Part shown: one piece after another, positions 16,808 to 25,834 of the stretch
How positions within the stretch are numbered: the first letter of the stretch is position 1
Layout: each line of letters begins with the position of its first letter
Source: JANQHO01 sp965218075
GTDB taxonomy: Bacteria > Bacteroidota > Bacteroidia > Flavobacteriales > Schleiferiaceae
DNA: 64,000 nucleotides
NCBI GenBank assembly: GCA_965218075.1
Contig: CBDCJZ010000003.1
Coordinates: forward strand, 1,364,001-1,428,000
Direction of reading: 5' to 3'
Notes under the pieces: generated by a model
The model's input: only the letters and a program-made list of their open reading frames with translations
Told to the model about the DNA's origin: nothing
Databases searched by the model: none
Position numbers and translations under genes: made by a program

Positions 16808-19711
16808 TTATTTATTTCCCTCGATAACTTTAATTTCTTCTTCTGTCAACTCATACAATTCATAGACAAGTCTATCTATTTGCTCGTCTAAAATGTCTGC
16901 TTGTTGCTGATAAGCCTGCTTTTCACTAGGAGAGTTGGTCTCGTGCAGCTTTTTTTGAGTAGCAAGCATTTGGTCTACGAGGGAAACTATTTTGTCGTGT
17001 TGAGACTTTTGAGAAGGATTGGAGAGGTCGAGCTTGGGAATGGGGAATCTGGCTAATTCATTTACTTTAAACTGAGGAAATATTCCTCTTTGAAATTTAT
17101 CGAAAGCGTGATAAAACCATACCGAAGTGAGCTTAGAATTTAGACAAGCTAATATAAAATATTGAGAGTATATTTCTTGATTGTTTGAGAATATAATCAT
17201 ACTATTTATATCATTGAGAAATTCTTTTTCAGTAAAAATTGCATTAATTGAATATGGCATCTTGGACGGGATTTGTCTTACTAATATCCTAGGGCCATGA
17301 AATGGCACAGATTTTCTTGGTTCTGCTAAAAAATCACCATAACTCAAATACTCCCCAGACCATCCTAAAAAGTACCTCTTAACGTCTTTACCATCTACAT
17401 ATTTTTTATAAGAATTGTTCTTTTTTGTTTTGCTATGAAATTTTCTGTTTAATTTAGTTTCTGCATTCTGCGCAGGCTTACCTTTCCCAATTTGATATGC
17501 TTTTAACCCCGTAGATACTTTGACAACTTGAGAAAGAGAGATCGAACTTAAATTTATTTCGATAAAAATTTGAGAAATCTCGTCTTGTTTGTATCGCTTA
17601 ATTTGTATAATGGATTCTTTCAATAAGACTTCATAAGGTAGACTTTTAACGCTTGAGTAAGAATTAGGTTTTTCTGATTCTTTCAAATGAACTTTATTGG
17701 GTTCCGCTTTGTTGAAAATAATCAAAGAAGTATCTATATTAGCATCAAGAAAAACTTTATACAGGTTATTTATTATTGTAAGATCATTGGTGTTCTTCAA
17801 AAGAAAATCACGAAATGTCTTCATAGTATTTATAGTTATCCAGTTATTAGGTATAATAAACCCCAAAATACCATTTTCACGTAAAAGATTAAAGCCCATT
17901 TCTGTAAACATGGCATAGGTATTTAATTGATAAGAAGAACATTGAAATTTATCATAATAATAACTCTTCTCATTTTCAGTAAAACCTTCTCCTCTTGTAA
18001 AAACATACGGTGGATTTCCGATTACCACATCAAACCCTCCCTGCTTCATGATTTCAGGGAAGCCTCTGCCTACCCAGCGGTCGGCTTCTTTAATGTAGCG
18101 GCCTTCGGCTTCCCAGTCAAATGTGTTGATTTTGATCTGCTCATCGATGGTGAACAGACCCATTTGTTTATCGTCGTAAAAATCTTTGCTGATTAAGGAG
18201 TTTCCGCATTTTATGTTTTCTGACAGATCAGGCAGCAACTGTAAGTCGCTGTGCTTAAAAAGAAAACCTGCGCTCTCGGAGCTTTCTCCTTCCATGAGTT
18301 TTAGTAGAAGAGATAGTTTCGTAACTTCTACTGCCTGACGGTCAATATCTACTCCATAAATATGGCTTAAAAGAATACGCTGTTTCTCTTTAATGGTCAG
18401 GCGCCAGGTCTTTGCATCCACTTCATAAATCAGCTCTTTTTTTATAGATTGCTGAGTTTTGCCTTTTTGGATATATTGATCTAAATGCCAGTTCAGGAGC
18501 TTTTCATAGGCGTTAACTAGAAAAGAACCCGAACCGCAGGCAGGGTCAAGCACATTCAAGCTCCCTATATTTTCTGGTTTTTTATCTTTCAATTTTTCTC
18601 CTATCGTATTATTTACAATGTAGTCTACAATATATTTGGGAGTATAGTATACGCCGCCTGCCTTCCGTACTTCGGGTTTTTCTTCTACTTTTGCCTGATG
18701 AGAAGCAGTCAGCCGGATCGTCTTGCCTAAAAAACGTTCATAAATAGAACCTAATATCTCAATAGACATCACGTTGAAGGCATAAGGAGAAGTCTCCAGA
18801 TTTTTTAGTATATCGAGCAGAGGTTTATCATCAATGGATATTTCCTGAATAAATTTTCTATCCCCCGTTCTTTTAAAAAGCCCACTGTTATATTTTTTGT
18901 CTGCTGCAAGAAAAACACGATCTAAATTGCGGAATGTTGCTTTGTTTGCCTGAGCTTCTATAACAGACGATAAACGATCATCGGGTTCTATATTTCTATC
19001 TATGGCAATTCGCAAAAATATAATACGATCTATGATAACCTGAACAGCCTGATTGAGGTCATAGATATTCAAATCTTTATTTCTGAGGGCTATGTTTTTG
19101 GCTAATATATCACGCCATGATTCAATTTCTTTTAAAAACTCCTTATCTACTTCAGAAGTGCCTTTCTTTTTAGCTTTAGCGTATTCATCAAAGCTGCCGT
19201 TTAAAATACTATCTTTTGCAAAGGTTCCACGGATATAATCCCAGTTTTTTTCATACTCTTTGAAATTGCAGTAAAAAACGCGCCCAACACTGGCCTGGTC
19301 AGAGAGTTTGGGTTTGATACGGGTATCGTAAACGGTAAATTCTTCAAAGTCAGTTAAAATAGAGAGAGGTAAGCTAGCGGAATAACCATATTTACGTAAC
19401 TGAAAGGCGGGGTTGGTATCGTGCTTTATATCAACTAAAGGCTTTTTAGCCTCAACAAAAAACTTAGGTTCAATACCTATCTTAAATGTATAGTCTGGAT
19501 TTTTAGATTTTCCATTTACTTTCAAACTAGCCTCAAAAATGCAGTCTCTATATGCTTCCGAGTGTCCAGCCGAATTACAAATATCCCAACCTAATATACT
19601 AAAAAATTTGTCTATAAAATCGGCTCTTGTTTGGGCTTCTTTATATGAGGTGCTTTTATATTGTTTTAAATTTCGATCAAATTGCTCTATTAACTCTTTT
19701 AAGGTTTGCAT
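16808..19711 (-). CDS. Type IIG restriction-modification enzyme (fused nuclease, N6-adenine methyltransferase, specificity)
   Basis: 967 residues from the ATG at 19711; an upstream in-frame GTG (19738) would add nine. An N-terminal PD-(D/E)XK nuclease is seen as NPDYTF ... FFVEAKKP (~71-91). A helical connector follows. The gamma-class N6-adenine methyltransferase core has motif I DPACGSGSF at ~389-397 and motif IV NPPY at ~566-569. The C-terminal ~300 residues resemble a TaqI-like target-recognition domain and end in a coiled-coil-like tail. Such enzymes methylate one strand of an asymmetric site and cleave at a distance. First gene of a three-gene cassette lying between inverted repeats. 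Confidence 0.9.
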   Translation of the reverse strand: MQTLKELIEQFDRNLKQYKSTSYKEAQTRADFIDKFFSILGWDICNSAGHSEAYRDCIFEASLKVNGKSKNPDYTFKIGIEPKFFVEAKKPLVDIKHDTNPAFQLRKYGYSASLPLSILTDFEEFTVYDTRIKPKLSDQASVGRVFYCNFKEYEKNWDYIRGTFAKDSILNGSFDEYAKAKKKGTSEVDKEFLKEIESWRDILAKNIALRNKDLNIYDLNQAVQVIIDRIIFLRIAIDRNIEPDDRLSSVIEAQANKATFRNLDRVFLAADKKYNSGLFKRTGDRKFIQEISIDDKPLLDILKNLETSPYAFNVMSIEILGSIYERFLGKTIRLTASHQAKVEEKPEVRKAGGVYYTPKYIVDYIVNNTIGEKLKDKKPENIGSLNVLDPACGSGSFLVNAYEKLLNWHLDQYIQKGKTQQSIKKELIYEVDAKTWRLTIKEKQRILLSHIYGVDIDRQAVEVTKLSLLLKLMEGESSESAGFLFKHSDLQLLPDLSENIKCGNSLISKDFYDDKQMGLFTIDEQIKINTFDWEAEGRYIKEADRWVGRGFPEIMKQGGFDVVIGNPPYVFTRGEGFTENEKSYYYDKFQCSSYQLNTYAMFTEMGFNLLRENGILGFIIPNNWITINTMKTFRDFLLKNTNDLTIINNLYKVFLDANIDTSLIIFNKAEPNKVHLKESEKPNSYSSVKSLPYEVLLKESIIQIKRYKQDEISQIFIEINLSSISLSQVVKVSTGLKAYQIGKGKPAQNAETKLNRKFHSKTKKNNSYKKYVDGKDVKRYFLGWSGEYLSYGDFLAEPRKSVPFHGPRILVRQIPSKMPYSINAIFTEKEFLNDINSMIIFSNNQEIYSQYFILACLNSKLTSVWFYHAFDKFQRGIFPQFKVNELARFPIPKLDLSNPSQKSQHDKIVSLVDQMLATQKKLHETNSPSEKQAYQQQADILDEQIDRLVYELYELTEEEIKVIEGNK

Positions 19712-19756
19712 GGCAGGTAAACGTTTCTTGTAAAACACTCTTGTAAATCAATTCAT

Positions 19757-20028
19757 TTGTTCTTTGAGTTTTAATTGCTCAATAATTTTCTGAAACTCAT
19801 TAACCAGTTTGTTAGGGGCATCCCCATCTTCTAAATGTATATTAAAATTAACACCTCGTTGTAATAGCTTTACCCGTACCCATGATTTTAGCCCCGCTTT
19901 ATACAATTTAGGTTTATACAACTCTAAATCTTTTACAGACAAACTTTCACTTTCTAAAGCAAGAGCTTTTAAATTATCAGCAGAAGTACCTTGTAAGGCT
20001 TCTTTGTAAAGTAACTTTAAAACTTTTG
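19757..20028 (-). pseudogene. Right inverted-repeat copy: gene fragment of unknown family
   Basis: Inverted copy of 15291-15564. On the minus strand the frame runs KVLKLLYKEALQGTSADNLK ... ELYKPKLYKAGLKSWVRVKLL ... LVNEFQKIIEQLKLKEQ, stopping at 19748. The open frame extends upstream through GKYESRRGGHGFAK without an obvious start, so this looks like the C-terminal end of a larger ancestral gene. It lies immediately upstream of the Type IIG gene, on the same strand. Function unknown. Confidence 0.55.
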
Positions 20029-20041
20029 TTTTGGCAAAACC

Positions 20042-20388
20042 GTGACCACCTCGGCGGGATTCATATTTCCCGAAACTGAAAATGGGTATAGTGTTGAAAA
20101 TGTGAAAATGACTGTAAAAAAAGCCTTAGAATATATCAAAGCAGGTCAGAATACCCAAACCACAATAAACCCACAAAAGGTATTGCCAAAAATAGAATAC
20201 TCTAAAAACAAAATAGACCTAACATTTAACTACCTAATAAACGAGCCAAGCACAACCAACCCCACCCCCCATATAAACCCTTTAAAAGAAGCATCCGAAG
20301 AAAGCCATCCATACGTAGAAGCGGGAGCAGGCTCTAAAAATACAGGGCAAAGAAACGACTGCGAAGCAGTTCGTAACCACCTTCTATG
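20042..20388 (+). other. Possible residual coding frame between cassette and tmRNA
   Basis: A GTG-initiated frame reads FIFPETENGYSVENVK ... KKALEYIKAGQ ... KIDLTFNYLINEP with protein-like composition, but it runs on into the 3' end of the tmRNA gene, which cannot be coding. It is probably a truncated remnant. No family is recognised. Confidence 0.2.
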
Positions 20389-20791
20389 TGGAGCTGGTGG
20401 GATTCGAACCCACGTCCAAACAAGGAAAATGATGGCTTTCTACATGCTTAGTTAGTCATTGCTTCATCGACTAAAAGCTGAGAACTAACACTCTACTTCT
20501 AGCCTAGCTGCGATTTAAGATTTCATTCACCATGCACAGCACATAGGTAAACTAGTCCAGATTTAAATGACACCCCTTTATCAAATCCAACCAGACTCAG
20601 GATTTTAGGGATGGCTTGCTCCCGCGTCTTACGCTGGGATTAGCCCTAACCCTCTACCCGAGTGTTTAGGCGGCAAGCGCGAAGTTATTTTCGCCAATTA
20701 TTATTTAAAGCATCTTTGATAACGAGCGACATCTTCATAGCCCGGCATGCTTACAATCAGTTTTATCTTGCTGTCGAAACCAGTCAGCCCC
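20389..20791 (-). ncRNA. ssrA: Transfer-messenger RNA (tmRNA)
   Basis: Rescues stalled ribosomes together with SmpB. On the minus strand the 5' end is GGGGCTGACTGGTTTCGACA and the 3' end GGGTTCGAATCCCACCAGCT followed by CCA; the two ends pair to form the tRNA-like acceptor stem, with one G-U pair. CCA is encoded. The tag reading frame (20666-20695, minus) gives GENNFALAA then TAA, close to known Bacteroidota tags. Length 403 nt is normal for a one-piece tmRNA. Confidence 0.97.
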
Positions 20792-20832
20792 ATATGTAAA
20801 GAACTTAGTGGCACAAAAATATTAATCTAATG

Positions 20833-20840
20833 CAAAGATA
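20833..20840 (-). promoter_or_regulatory. -7 promoter element for tmRNA
   Basis: Read on the minus strand: TATCTTTG, matching TAnnTTTG. It lies about 42 bases upstream of the mature 5' end, so the precursor would carry a ~35-nt leader to be trimmed. Confidence 0.55.
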
Positions 20841-21130
20841 CTAACTTGAGAACGGTCTTAAATTTGTAATAATGAAATCGGTAAGATTCTAAACTTATTA
20901 TCGATACAAAAAACTATCTATATGGTGTATCTCAACTCGGCTGAGGAGGTGATAAATATTTAGGAGCTACTGGGAAGCGTATCAGGTAAAAATGCTCAAC
21001 TCAGAATATTTATTCACTGTAGGAACAAGAATTTCATCGAGCTAAAATAACGGGTCTAGCTACAAATATCTATACTTTAATTTTAGAATCAGAAGATTAT
21101 TTAGTACTATTAAGTAAATAATTATCTCGA
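20841..21130. other. Spacer between tmRNA promoter and dehydrogenase gene
   Basis: AT-rich sequence of about 290 bases. No gene or clear repeat is seen. It should hold the promoter of the plus-strand dehydrogenase. Confidence 0.5.
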
Positions 21131-22339
21131 ATGATTAGAATTGGCATCATCCACGAGGGGAAAATCCCCCCTGATAAAAGAGTACCTCTTACTCCGAATC
21201 AATGCAAGATTTTAGAAGAACGATATTCCAATTTGGAAATATTGATACAGCCCAGTTCTATCAGAGCTTTTAAAAACATTGAGTATAAAGAAGTCGGAAT
21301 AAAGCTCTCAAAAGATTTAAATAGCTGCGATATTTTACTTGGAATAAAGGAGGTGTCGCTAGACATGTTAATCCAAAAAAAAACATATATGTTTTTTTCT
21401 CATACCTATAAAAAACAGCCTTGTAATCACAAATTACTTAGAACAATACTCGACAAAAAAATCCGCTTGATCGATTATGAGATGCTAAAAAAAGAAAACG
21501 GAAAACGTTTATTGGGTTTTGGTCGTTATGCAGGTATAGTAGGATGTTATAACGCATTCAGGGCTTGGGGTGAGCTTATCGGTGAGTATCAATTGAAACC
21601 TGCTCATCAGTGCTATGATCGCGAAGAGATGGAAGGTGAATTGGTGAAAGTAAAACTCCCAAAACATTTAAAAATCGTTCTCACTGGAACAGGTAGAGCA
21701 GCCTCAGGAGCCATGGAAATTCTTTCAGTTTTACCGATCGTTCAAGTTTTGCCAAAAGAATATCTCAAACACGATTTTTCAAAGCCTGTTTTTACCCAAC
21801 TGAATGCTCACCAATATTTTAAAAGGGAAGACGGACAAAAATTTACCCGCAGAGAGTTTTATCAAAATCCCAAAGGCTTTGTTTCTGATTTCATGCGTTA
21901 TGCCCGCCTGACGGATATTTATATTTCCAGTCATTTCTGGAGCGATAAGTCTCCCTATATCTTTACTCGCAAAGACACTCAATCGCTTGATTTTAAGATA
22001 AAGCTCATCTCCGATATCAGCTGTGATATTGACGGGCCCATAGCTTCCACCATTAGGCCGTCTACTATTGAAGACCCCTTTTATGCATATAATCCGCAAA
22101 CGGAGAAAGAAGTGATTTTGGGTACTTTCGGATCTATTGGCGTTTCAGCGGTAGACAATCTTCCGTGTGAGTTGCCGCGCAATGCCTCTGAAGATTTTGG
22201 CAATGAACTGGTCAAAAATGTTATTCCCCAGTTTTTTAATGGCGACGAGGGAAAAATACTTGAAAGGGCATCTGAAACAGATTATAAAGGACAATTAACC
22301 CCTATTTTTAGTTATCTGAAAGATTATGCCGAAGGATAA
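21131..22339 (+). CDS. Alanine dehydrogenase/PNT-family NAD(P)-dependent oxidoreductase (saccharopine dehydrogenase-like)
   Basis: 402 residues. The N-terminus IGIIHEGKIPPDKRVPLTP matches the AlaDH/PNT/saccharopine dehydrogenase fold, with the substrate-binding Lys at ~16 and a His at ~91 (FSHTYKKQ). A Rossmann motif GTGRAASGA lies at ~186-194, and SDISCDIDGPIASTIRPST resembles the lysine-forming saccharopine dehydrogenase C-terminal region. It may form or break saccharopine, or oxidise another amino acid. An ALDH7-type aminoadipate-semialdehyde dehydrogenase is encoded at 48206-49744, which would fit lysine breakdown, but the two are not linked in an operon. Precise substrate uncertain. Confidence 0.8.
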   Translation: MIRIGIIHEGKIPPDKRVPLTPNQCKILEERYSNLEILIQPSSIRAFKNIEYKEVGIKLSKDLNSCDILLGIKEVSLDMLIQKKTYMFFSHTYKKQPCNHKLLRTILDKKIRLIDYEMLKKENGKRLLGFGRYAGIVGCYNAFRAWGELIGEYQLKPAHQCYDREEMEGELVKVKLPKHLKIVLTGTGRAASGAMEILSVLPIVQVLPKEYLKHDFSKPVFTQLNAHQYFKREDGQKFTRREFYQNPKGFVSDFMRYARLTDIYISSHFWSDKSPYIFTRKDTQSLDFKIKLISDISCDIDGPIASTIRPSTIEDPFYAYNPQTEKEVILGTFGSIGVSAVDNLPCELPRNASEDFGNELVKNVIPQFFNGDEGKILERASETDYKGQLTPIFSYLKDYAEG

Positions 22340-22364
22340 AGAATAACCCATCAAAATTTAGCAA

Positions 22365-23198
22365 TTGGAATCAGCTCAAACTAGGAAGTTCATTGATATT
22401 GAGAATATTATTAGAAGCAAGAACAAAAGACTTATCAAATGGCTACCTCGATTTGCTATCAATTACATCAAAAGGATAGTTCACGAGGATGAAATAAATA
22501 ATGCCATGAAACGTATTGGCCATCTGCAAGGTCTTGATTTTATAGACGCTTCACTAGAAGAGCTCAGTATAACTGTAAATATCATTGGGATTGAGAATAT
22601 TCCTCAAGAAGGCGGAGTTATACTAGCAGCTAATCATCCTCTGGGAGGGCTGGATGGTATGGCCCTTATGAAAGCGATGAGGGAAGTTCGAACGGATTTT
22701 CAGATTTTAGCTAACGACATCCTCTTAAATATTAAAAACCTAAAATCTCTCTTTACGCCTGTAAAAAAATTAGGGAGCACTCCCAGACTGGCCAGCAAAG
22801 CAATTGAAGAGAGCTACTCTAAAGATACGGCTATTTTGGTGTTTCCGGCCGGTCTGGTATCCCGCAAACTATCGAAAGGAATAGCTGATCTGGAATGGAA
22901 AAAGAGTTTTATTGCACGTTCTATAAAGTACAAGAAAGATGTCATTCCTGTGCATATAGAGGGCAGGAACTCAGATTTTTTTTACAGCTTATCACGACTT
23001 AGAAACTACTTGGGAATTAAAGTTAATATAGAGATGCTCTTTTTATCAGATGAGATGTTCAAGCAAAGGGGACAAACTTTAACCATTACCTTTGGCAAGC
23101 AGATTTCCTGGGAAAGCTTTGATAAGTCTAAGAGTTTGAATGAATGGGCGGCGAAAGTTAGGCAAAGAACATATGATCTGCCCAAATTGAGTAAATGA
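22365..23198 (+). CDS. PlsC-like O-acyltransferase (GlsA/OlsA-like)
   Basis: 277 residues of the lysophospholipid acyltransferase fold: NHPLGGLDG (Asn90, His91, Asp97) is the catalytic block, and LVFPAGLVSRK at ~154-164 matches the second conserved motif. The start is a TTG at 22365, 25 bases after the preceding stop. The stop overlaps the ATG of the next gene, which encodes a GNAT-type N-acyltransferase. In Bacteroides this pairing (GlsA with GlsB) makes acyl-oxyacyl glycine lipids; in other bacteria the same two activities make ornithine lipids. The amino-acid head group here is not known. Confidence 0.82.
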   Translation: MESAQTRKFIDIENIIRSKNKRLIKWLPRFAINYIKRIVHEDEINNAMKRIGHLQGLDFIDASLEELSITVNIIGIENIPQEGGVILAANHPLGGLDGMALMKAMREVRTDFQILANDILLNIKNLKSLFTPVKKLGSTPRLASKAIEESYSKDTAILVFPAGLVSRKLSKGIADLEWKKSFIARSIKYKKDVIPVHIEGRNSDFFYSLSRLRNYLGIKVNIEMLFLSDEMFKQRGQTLTITFGKQISWESFDKSKSLNEWAAKVRQRTYDLPKLSK

Positions 23199-24163
23199 GA
23201 CAACCGGAAGAAATAATAGATGCTGTAGATAGGAAACTTATTATAGGGGAACTCACCGAAGAAACTTTTTTACGACATACCAACAAAGGAGATAATCAGC
23301 TCTATATTGTAAATCACAAAAATGCCCCTAATATATTACGTGAAATCGGGCGTTTACGGGAAGAAACTTTTAGGTCTGCAGGAGGGGGAACCGGTAAGGC
23401 TTTAGATATTGACAGCTATGACTTATCAGACCACCCATACGAGCAATTGATAGTTTGGGATCCTGAAAAACAGGAAATTACAGCAGGCTATAGATTGCTT
23501 TTTTGTAAGGAAGCAGGAAAAGACAGTGAAAACAACATTGCATCGGCTACTGCTTGTCTTTTTGAACTTTCGGAAACTTTTTACAAGGATTTCTTATCTT
23601 ATGCACTGGAATTGGGACGTTCCTTTGTACAGCCCAAATATCAACGCAGTCTTAAGAATCGAAAAAGCCTGTTTGCTCTTGATAATCTTTGGGATGGCCT
23701 AGGAGTTTTAATTGCAAAGAAGCCGGATTTAAAGTATATGTTTGGAAAAGTAACTATGTATCCAAATTATAACATCGAAGCCCGAAATTTGATATTAGCT
23801 TTTATGGATTGCTTCTTTCCAGATGATATCGGTTTGGCCAAGCCTCATAGGCCACTGGTTACTAAAGAGGAATTGGAAGTTTATAAAAAGCACTTTAGAG
23901 GCATGAAATACAATCCTGCTCATAGTTTACTTAATAAAATGGTACGGGCACGAGGGGAAAACATTCCGCCATTGATCAATACCTATATGAATATTTCCAG
24001 TACGATGAAAACCTTTGGAACGGCTGCTAATTACGAGTTTGGAGAAGTTGAAGAAATCGGTATTTTAATCACAACGAAAGATATATACCCCAGCAAAAAA
24101 GACCGCCACAGCTTCACGTACGATAAGGATAATAAAGAGTTCAATGGGCCTTTAAGGAAATAG
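23195..24163 (+). CDS. GNAT-family N-acyltransferase (GlsB/OlsB-like)
   Basis: 322 residues, resembling acyl-ACP-dependent N-acyltransferases of the ornithine/glycine lipid pathways: NILREIGRLREETFRSAGGG at the start, YEQLIVWDPEKQEITAGYRL, LELGRSFVQPKYQ and LDNLWDGLGVL. It would attach the first 3-hydroxy fatty acid to the amino group of an amino acid, after which the upstream PlsC-like enzyme adds the second chain. The ATG overlaps the previous stop by 4 bases (ATGA), indicating translational coupling. Confidence 0.85.
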   Translation: MRQPEEIIDAVDRKLIIGELTEETFLRHTNKGDNQLYIVNHKNAPNILREIGRLREETFRSAGGGTGKALDIDSYDLSDHPYEQLIVWDPEKQEITAGYRLLFCKEAGKDSENNIASATACLFELSETFYKDFLSYALELGRSFVQPKYQRSLKNRKSLFALDNLWDGLGVLIAKKPDLKYMFGKVTMYPNYNIEARNLILAFMDCFFPDDIGLAKPHRPLVTKEELEVYKKHFRGMKYNPAHSLLNKMVRARGENIPPLINTYMNISSTMKTFGTAANYEFGEVEEIGILITTKDIYPSKKDRHSFTYDKDNKEFNGPLRK

Positions 24164-24171
24164 GTATCGAG

Positions 24172-24819
24172 TCAAGCAGTTTTTAAGTCAGCAATGGCGT
24201 GTAACGGATTTTCTGATTTAAAAACAAAACTTCCCACTACTAAGACATCTGCCCCATATTCTATCAGTTTTTTAGCATTGTTTAAATTAACTCCGCCATC
24301 TATCTCGATTAGAGTAGAAGCATTTTTTGTCTGGATAATTTCTTTAAGCTCTCGTACTTTTTGATAAGTGTTTTCTATAAATCTTTGCTCCCCGAAGCCG
24401 GGATTTACACTCATTATACAAACAATATCTGTTTCGTTAATCACCTCTTTTAAAAGATGAACAGATGTGTGGGGGTTTAATGCAACACCTGCTTTCATAT
24501 TCTCTTTATGAATAGCTTCCAATGTACGGTGTAAATGGAGAGAAGTTTCGTAATGCACCGTTAAATGATTAGATCCCGCTGCTCTGAAATCCGCTATGTA
24601 ACGCTCTGGCTTTACAATCATGAGATGAACGTCTAAGGGCTTTTTAACATGATGATTAATCGCTTCAATTATCGGAATCCCAAAAGAAATATTGGGAACA
24701 AATATCCCGTCCATTACATCTAAGTGAAACCAATCGGCCTTACTTTTGCTTATTAATTCGCAGTCACGTTGCAGGTTAACAAAATCTGCAGAAAGAAGAG
24801 AAGGGGCAATAATTGGCAT
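24172..24819 (-). CDS. rpe: Ribulose-phosphate 3-epimerase
   Basis: Interconverts ribulose 5-phosphate and xylulose 5-phosphate in the pentose phosphate pathway. 215 residues, a TIM barrel with the standard metal ligands: His32 and Asp34 (FHLDVMDG), His65 (DVHLMI) and Asp in IEIDGGV, plus the phosphate-binding NPGFGEQRF. It lies 77 bases downstream of rpoD on the same strand and may be read from it. Convergent with the N-acyltransferase gene. Confidence 0.96.
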   Translation of the reverse strand: MPIIAPSLLSADFVNLQRDCELISKSKADWFHLDVMDGIFVPNISFGIPIIEAINHHVKKPLDVHLMIVKPERYIADFRAAGSNHLTVHYETSLHLHRTLEAIHKENMKAGVALNPHTSVHLLKEVINETDIVCIMSVNPGFGEQRFIENTYQKVRELKEIIQTKNASTLIEIDGGVNLNNAKKLIEYGADVLVVGSFVFKSENPLHAIADLKTA

Positions 24820-24896
24820 ACAAGGTATGGCTTAGTGATGGGCAAATTACTGACAATAGAAACTCTTGGTCGAGCAGAGGTTTCTTATCTTCAATC

Positions 24897-25760
24897 TCAG
24901 CCTAGATAGGCTTTGAGGATTTTATTTCGAGATGTATGTTTCAATCTACGGATGGCTTTTTCCTTGATCTGGCGAACTCTTTCTCGGGTTAGGTCAAATT
25001 CTTCGCCAATTTCATTAAGGGTCATGGGATACTGACCACTTAGGCCAAAGTGCAACTTTACCACAGCTTTTTCACGGGAATTAAGAGTATCTAAAGATCT
25101 TTCGATCTCTGCACGCAAAGAATCATACATCAGATCGTCATCTGGATTAGGATTTCCGTCCGTACTCAGCACATCATATAAGGTGCTATTTTCACCATCT
25201 ATTAAGGGGGCATCCATTGAAATATGGCGATCTCTGTTACGTAAGCTTTCCTTCACATCATTTTCACCTATTTCGAGGTTTTCCGCAATTTCATCAGCAG
25301 AAGGAGCGCGTTCATGCTTCTGTTCCAGAACAGCGGATGCTTTATTAATTTTGTTGATAGAACCAATCTTATTGAGTGGCAAACGCACAATGCGTGACTG
25401 CTCAGCTAATGCCTGAAGTATACTTTGGCGAATCCACCATACAGCATAAGAAATAAACTTAAATCCACGAGTTTCGTCAAAGCGCTGGGCTGCTTTAATT
25501 AGTCCTAAATTTCCTTCATTTATTAAATCAGGTAGGCTAAGTCCTTGATTTTGATATTGTTTTGCTACTGAGACTACAAATCTCAGATTGGCTTTGGTAA
25601 GCTTTTCTAAAGCAAATTGATCACCTAATTTAATCTTTTGAGCTAACTCTACTTCTTCCTCTGCAGTAATCAGCCCCACTTTACCAATCTCCTGCAAATA
25701 TTTGTCAAGAGAAGCTGTATCACGATTAGTTACTTGTCTTGTAATCTTTAGCTGTCTCAT
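24897..25760 (-). CDS. rpoD: RNA polymerase primary sigma factor (short sigma-70)
   Basis: 287 residues, the compact form typical of Bacteroidota, lacking the long region 1.1 and non-conserved insert of E. coli RpoD. Region 1.2 begins near residue 20 (LDKYLQEIGKVGLI), region 2 carries LPDLINEGNLGLIKAAQRFD and FISYAVWWIRQSI, and region 4.2 has LNEIGEEFDLTRERVRQIK. It recognises the TTG/TAnnTTTG promoters found throughout this window. Its first codons and leader are the source of part of the 337-bp repeat lying directly upstream, so the array sits between pnp and rpoD and each unit repeats the rpoD promoter. Confidence 0.97.
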   Translation of the reverse strand: MRQLKITRQVTNRDTASLDKYLQEIGKVGLITAEEEVELAQKIKLGDQFALEKLTKANLRFVVSVAKQYQNQGLSLPDLINEGNLGLIKAAQRFDETRGFKFISYAVWWIRQSILQALAEQSRIVRLPLNKIGSINKINKASAVLEQKHERAPSADEIAENLEIGENDVKESLRNRDRHISMDAPLIDGENSTLYDVLSTDGNPNPDDDLMYDSLRAEIERSLDTLNSREKAVVKLHFGLSGQYPMTLNEIGEEFDLTRERVRQIKEKAIRRLKHTSRNKILKAYLG

Positions 25761-25792
25761 ATTTCTTTGTAATAATCAAAAGTAATTAACGT

Positions 25793-25800
25793 CAAAAATA
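25793..25800 (-). promoter_or_regulatory. -7 promoter element of rpoD (also repeated in every array unit)
   Basis: TATTTTTG on the minus strand, matching TAnnTTTG, 33 bases before the rpoD ATG. The same sequence recurs every 337 bases in front of each repeated S1 gene, so eight further copies exist across the array. Confidence 0.55.
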
Positions 25801-25834
25801 GTTGTTTAGTTCAGAGTATACTAATTATCGAAAA

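Noticed and set aside
20042..20455. 137-residue open frame taken as a complete gene
   Set aside because: Its 3' third is the antisense of the tmRNA 3' end, so it cannot be a genuine intact gene; only a possible remnant is listed up to 20388.
21779..22099. 106-residue minus-strand open frame
   Set aside because: It is the antisense shadow of the AlaDH/PNT-family dehydrogenase gene.
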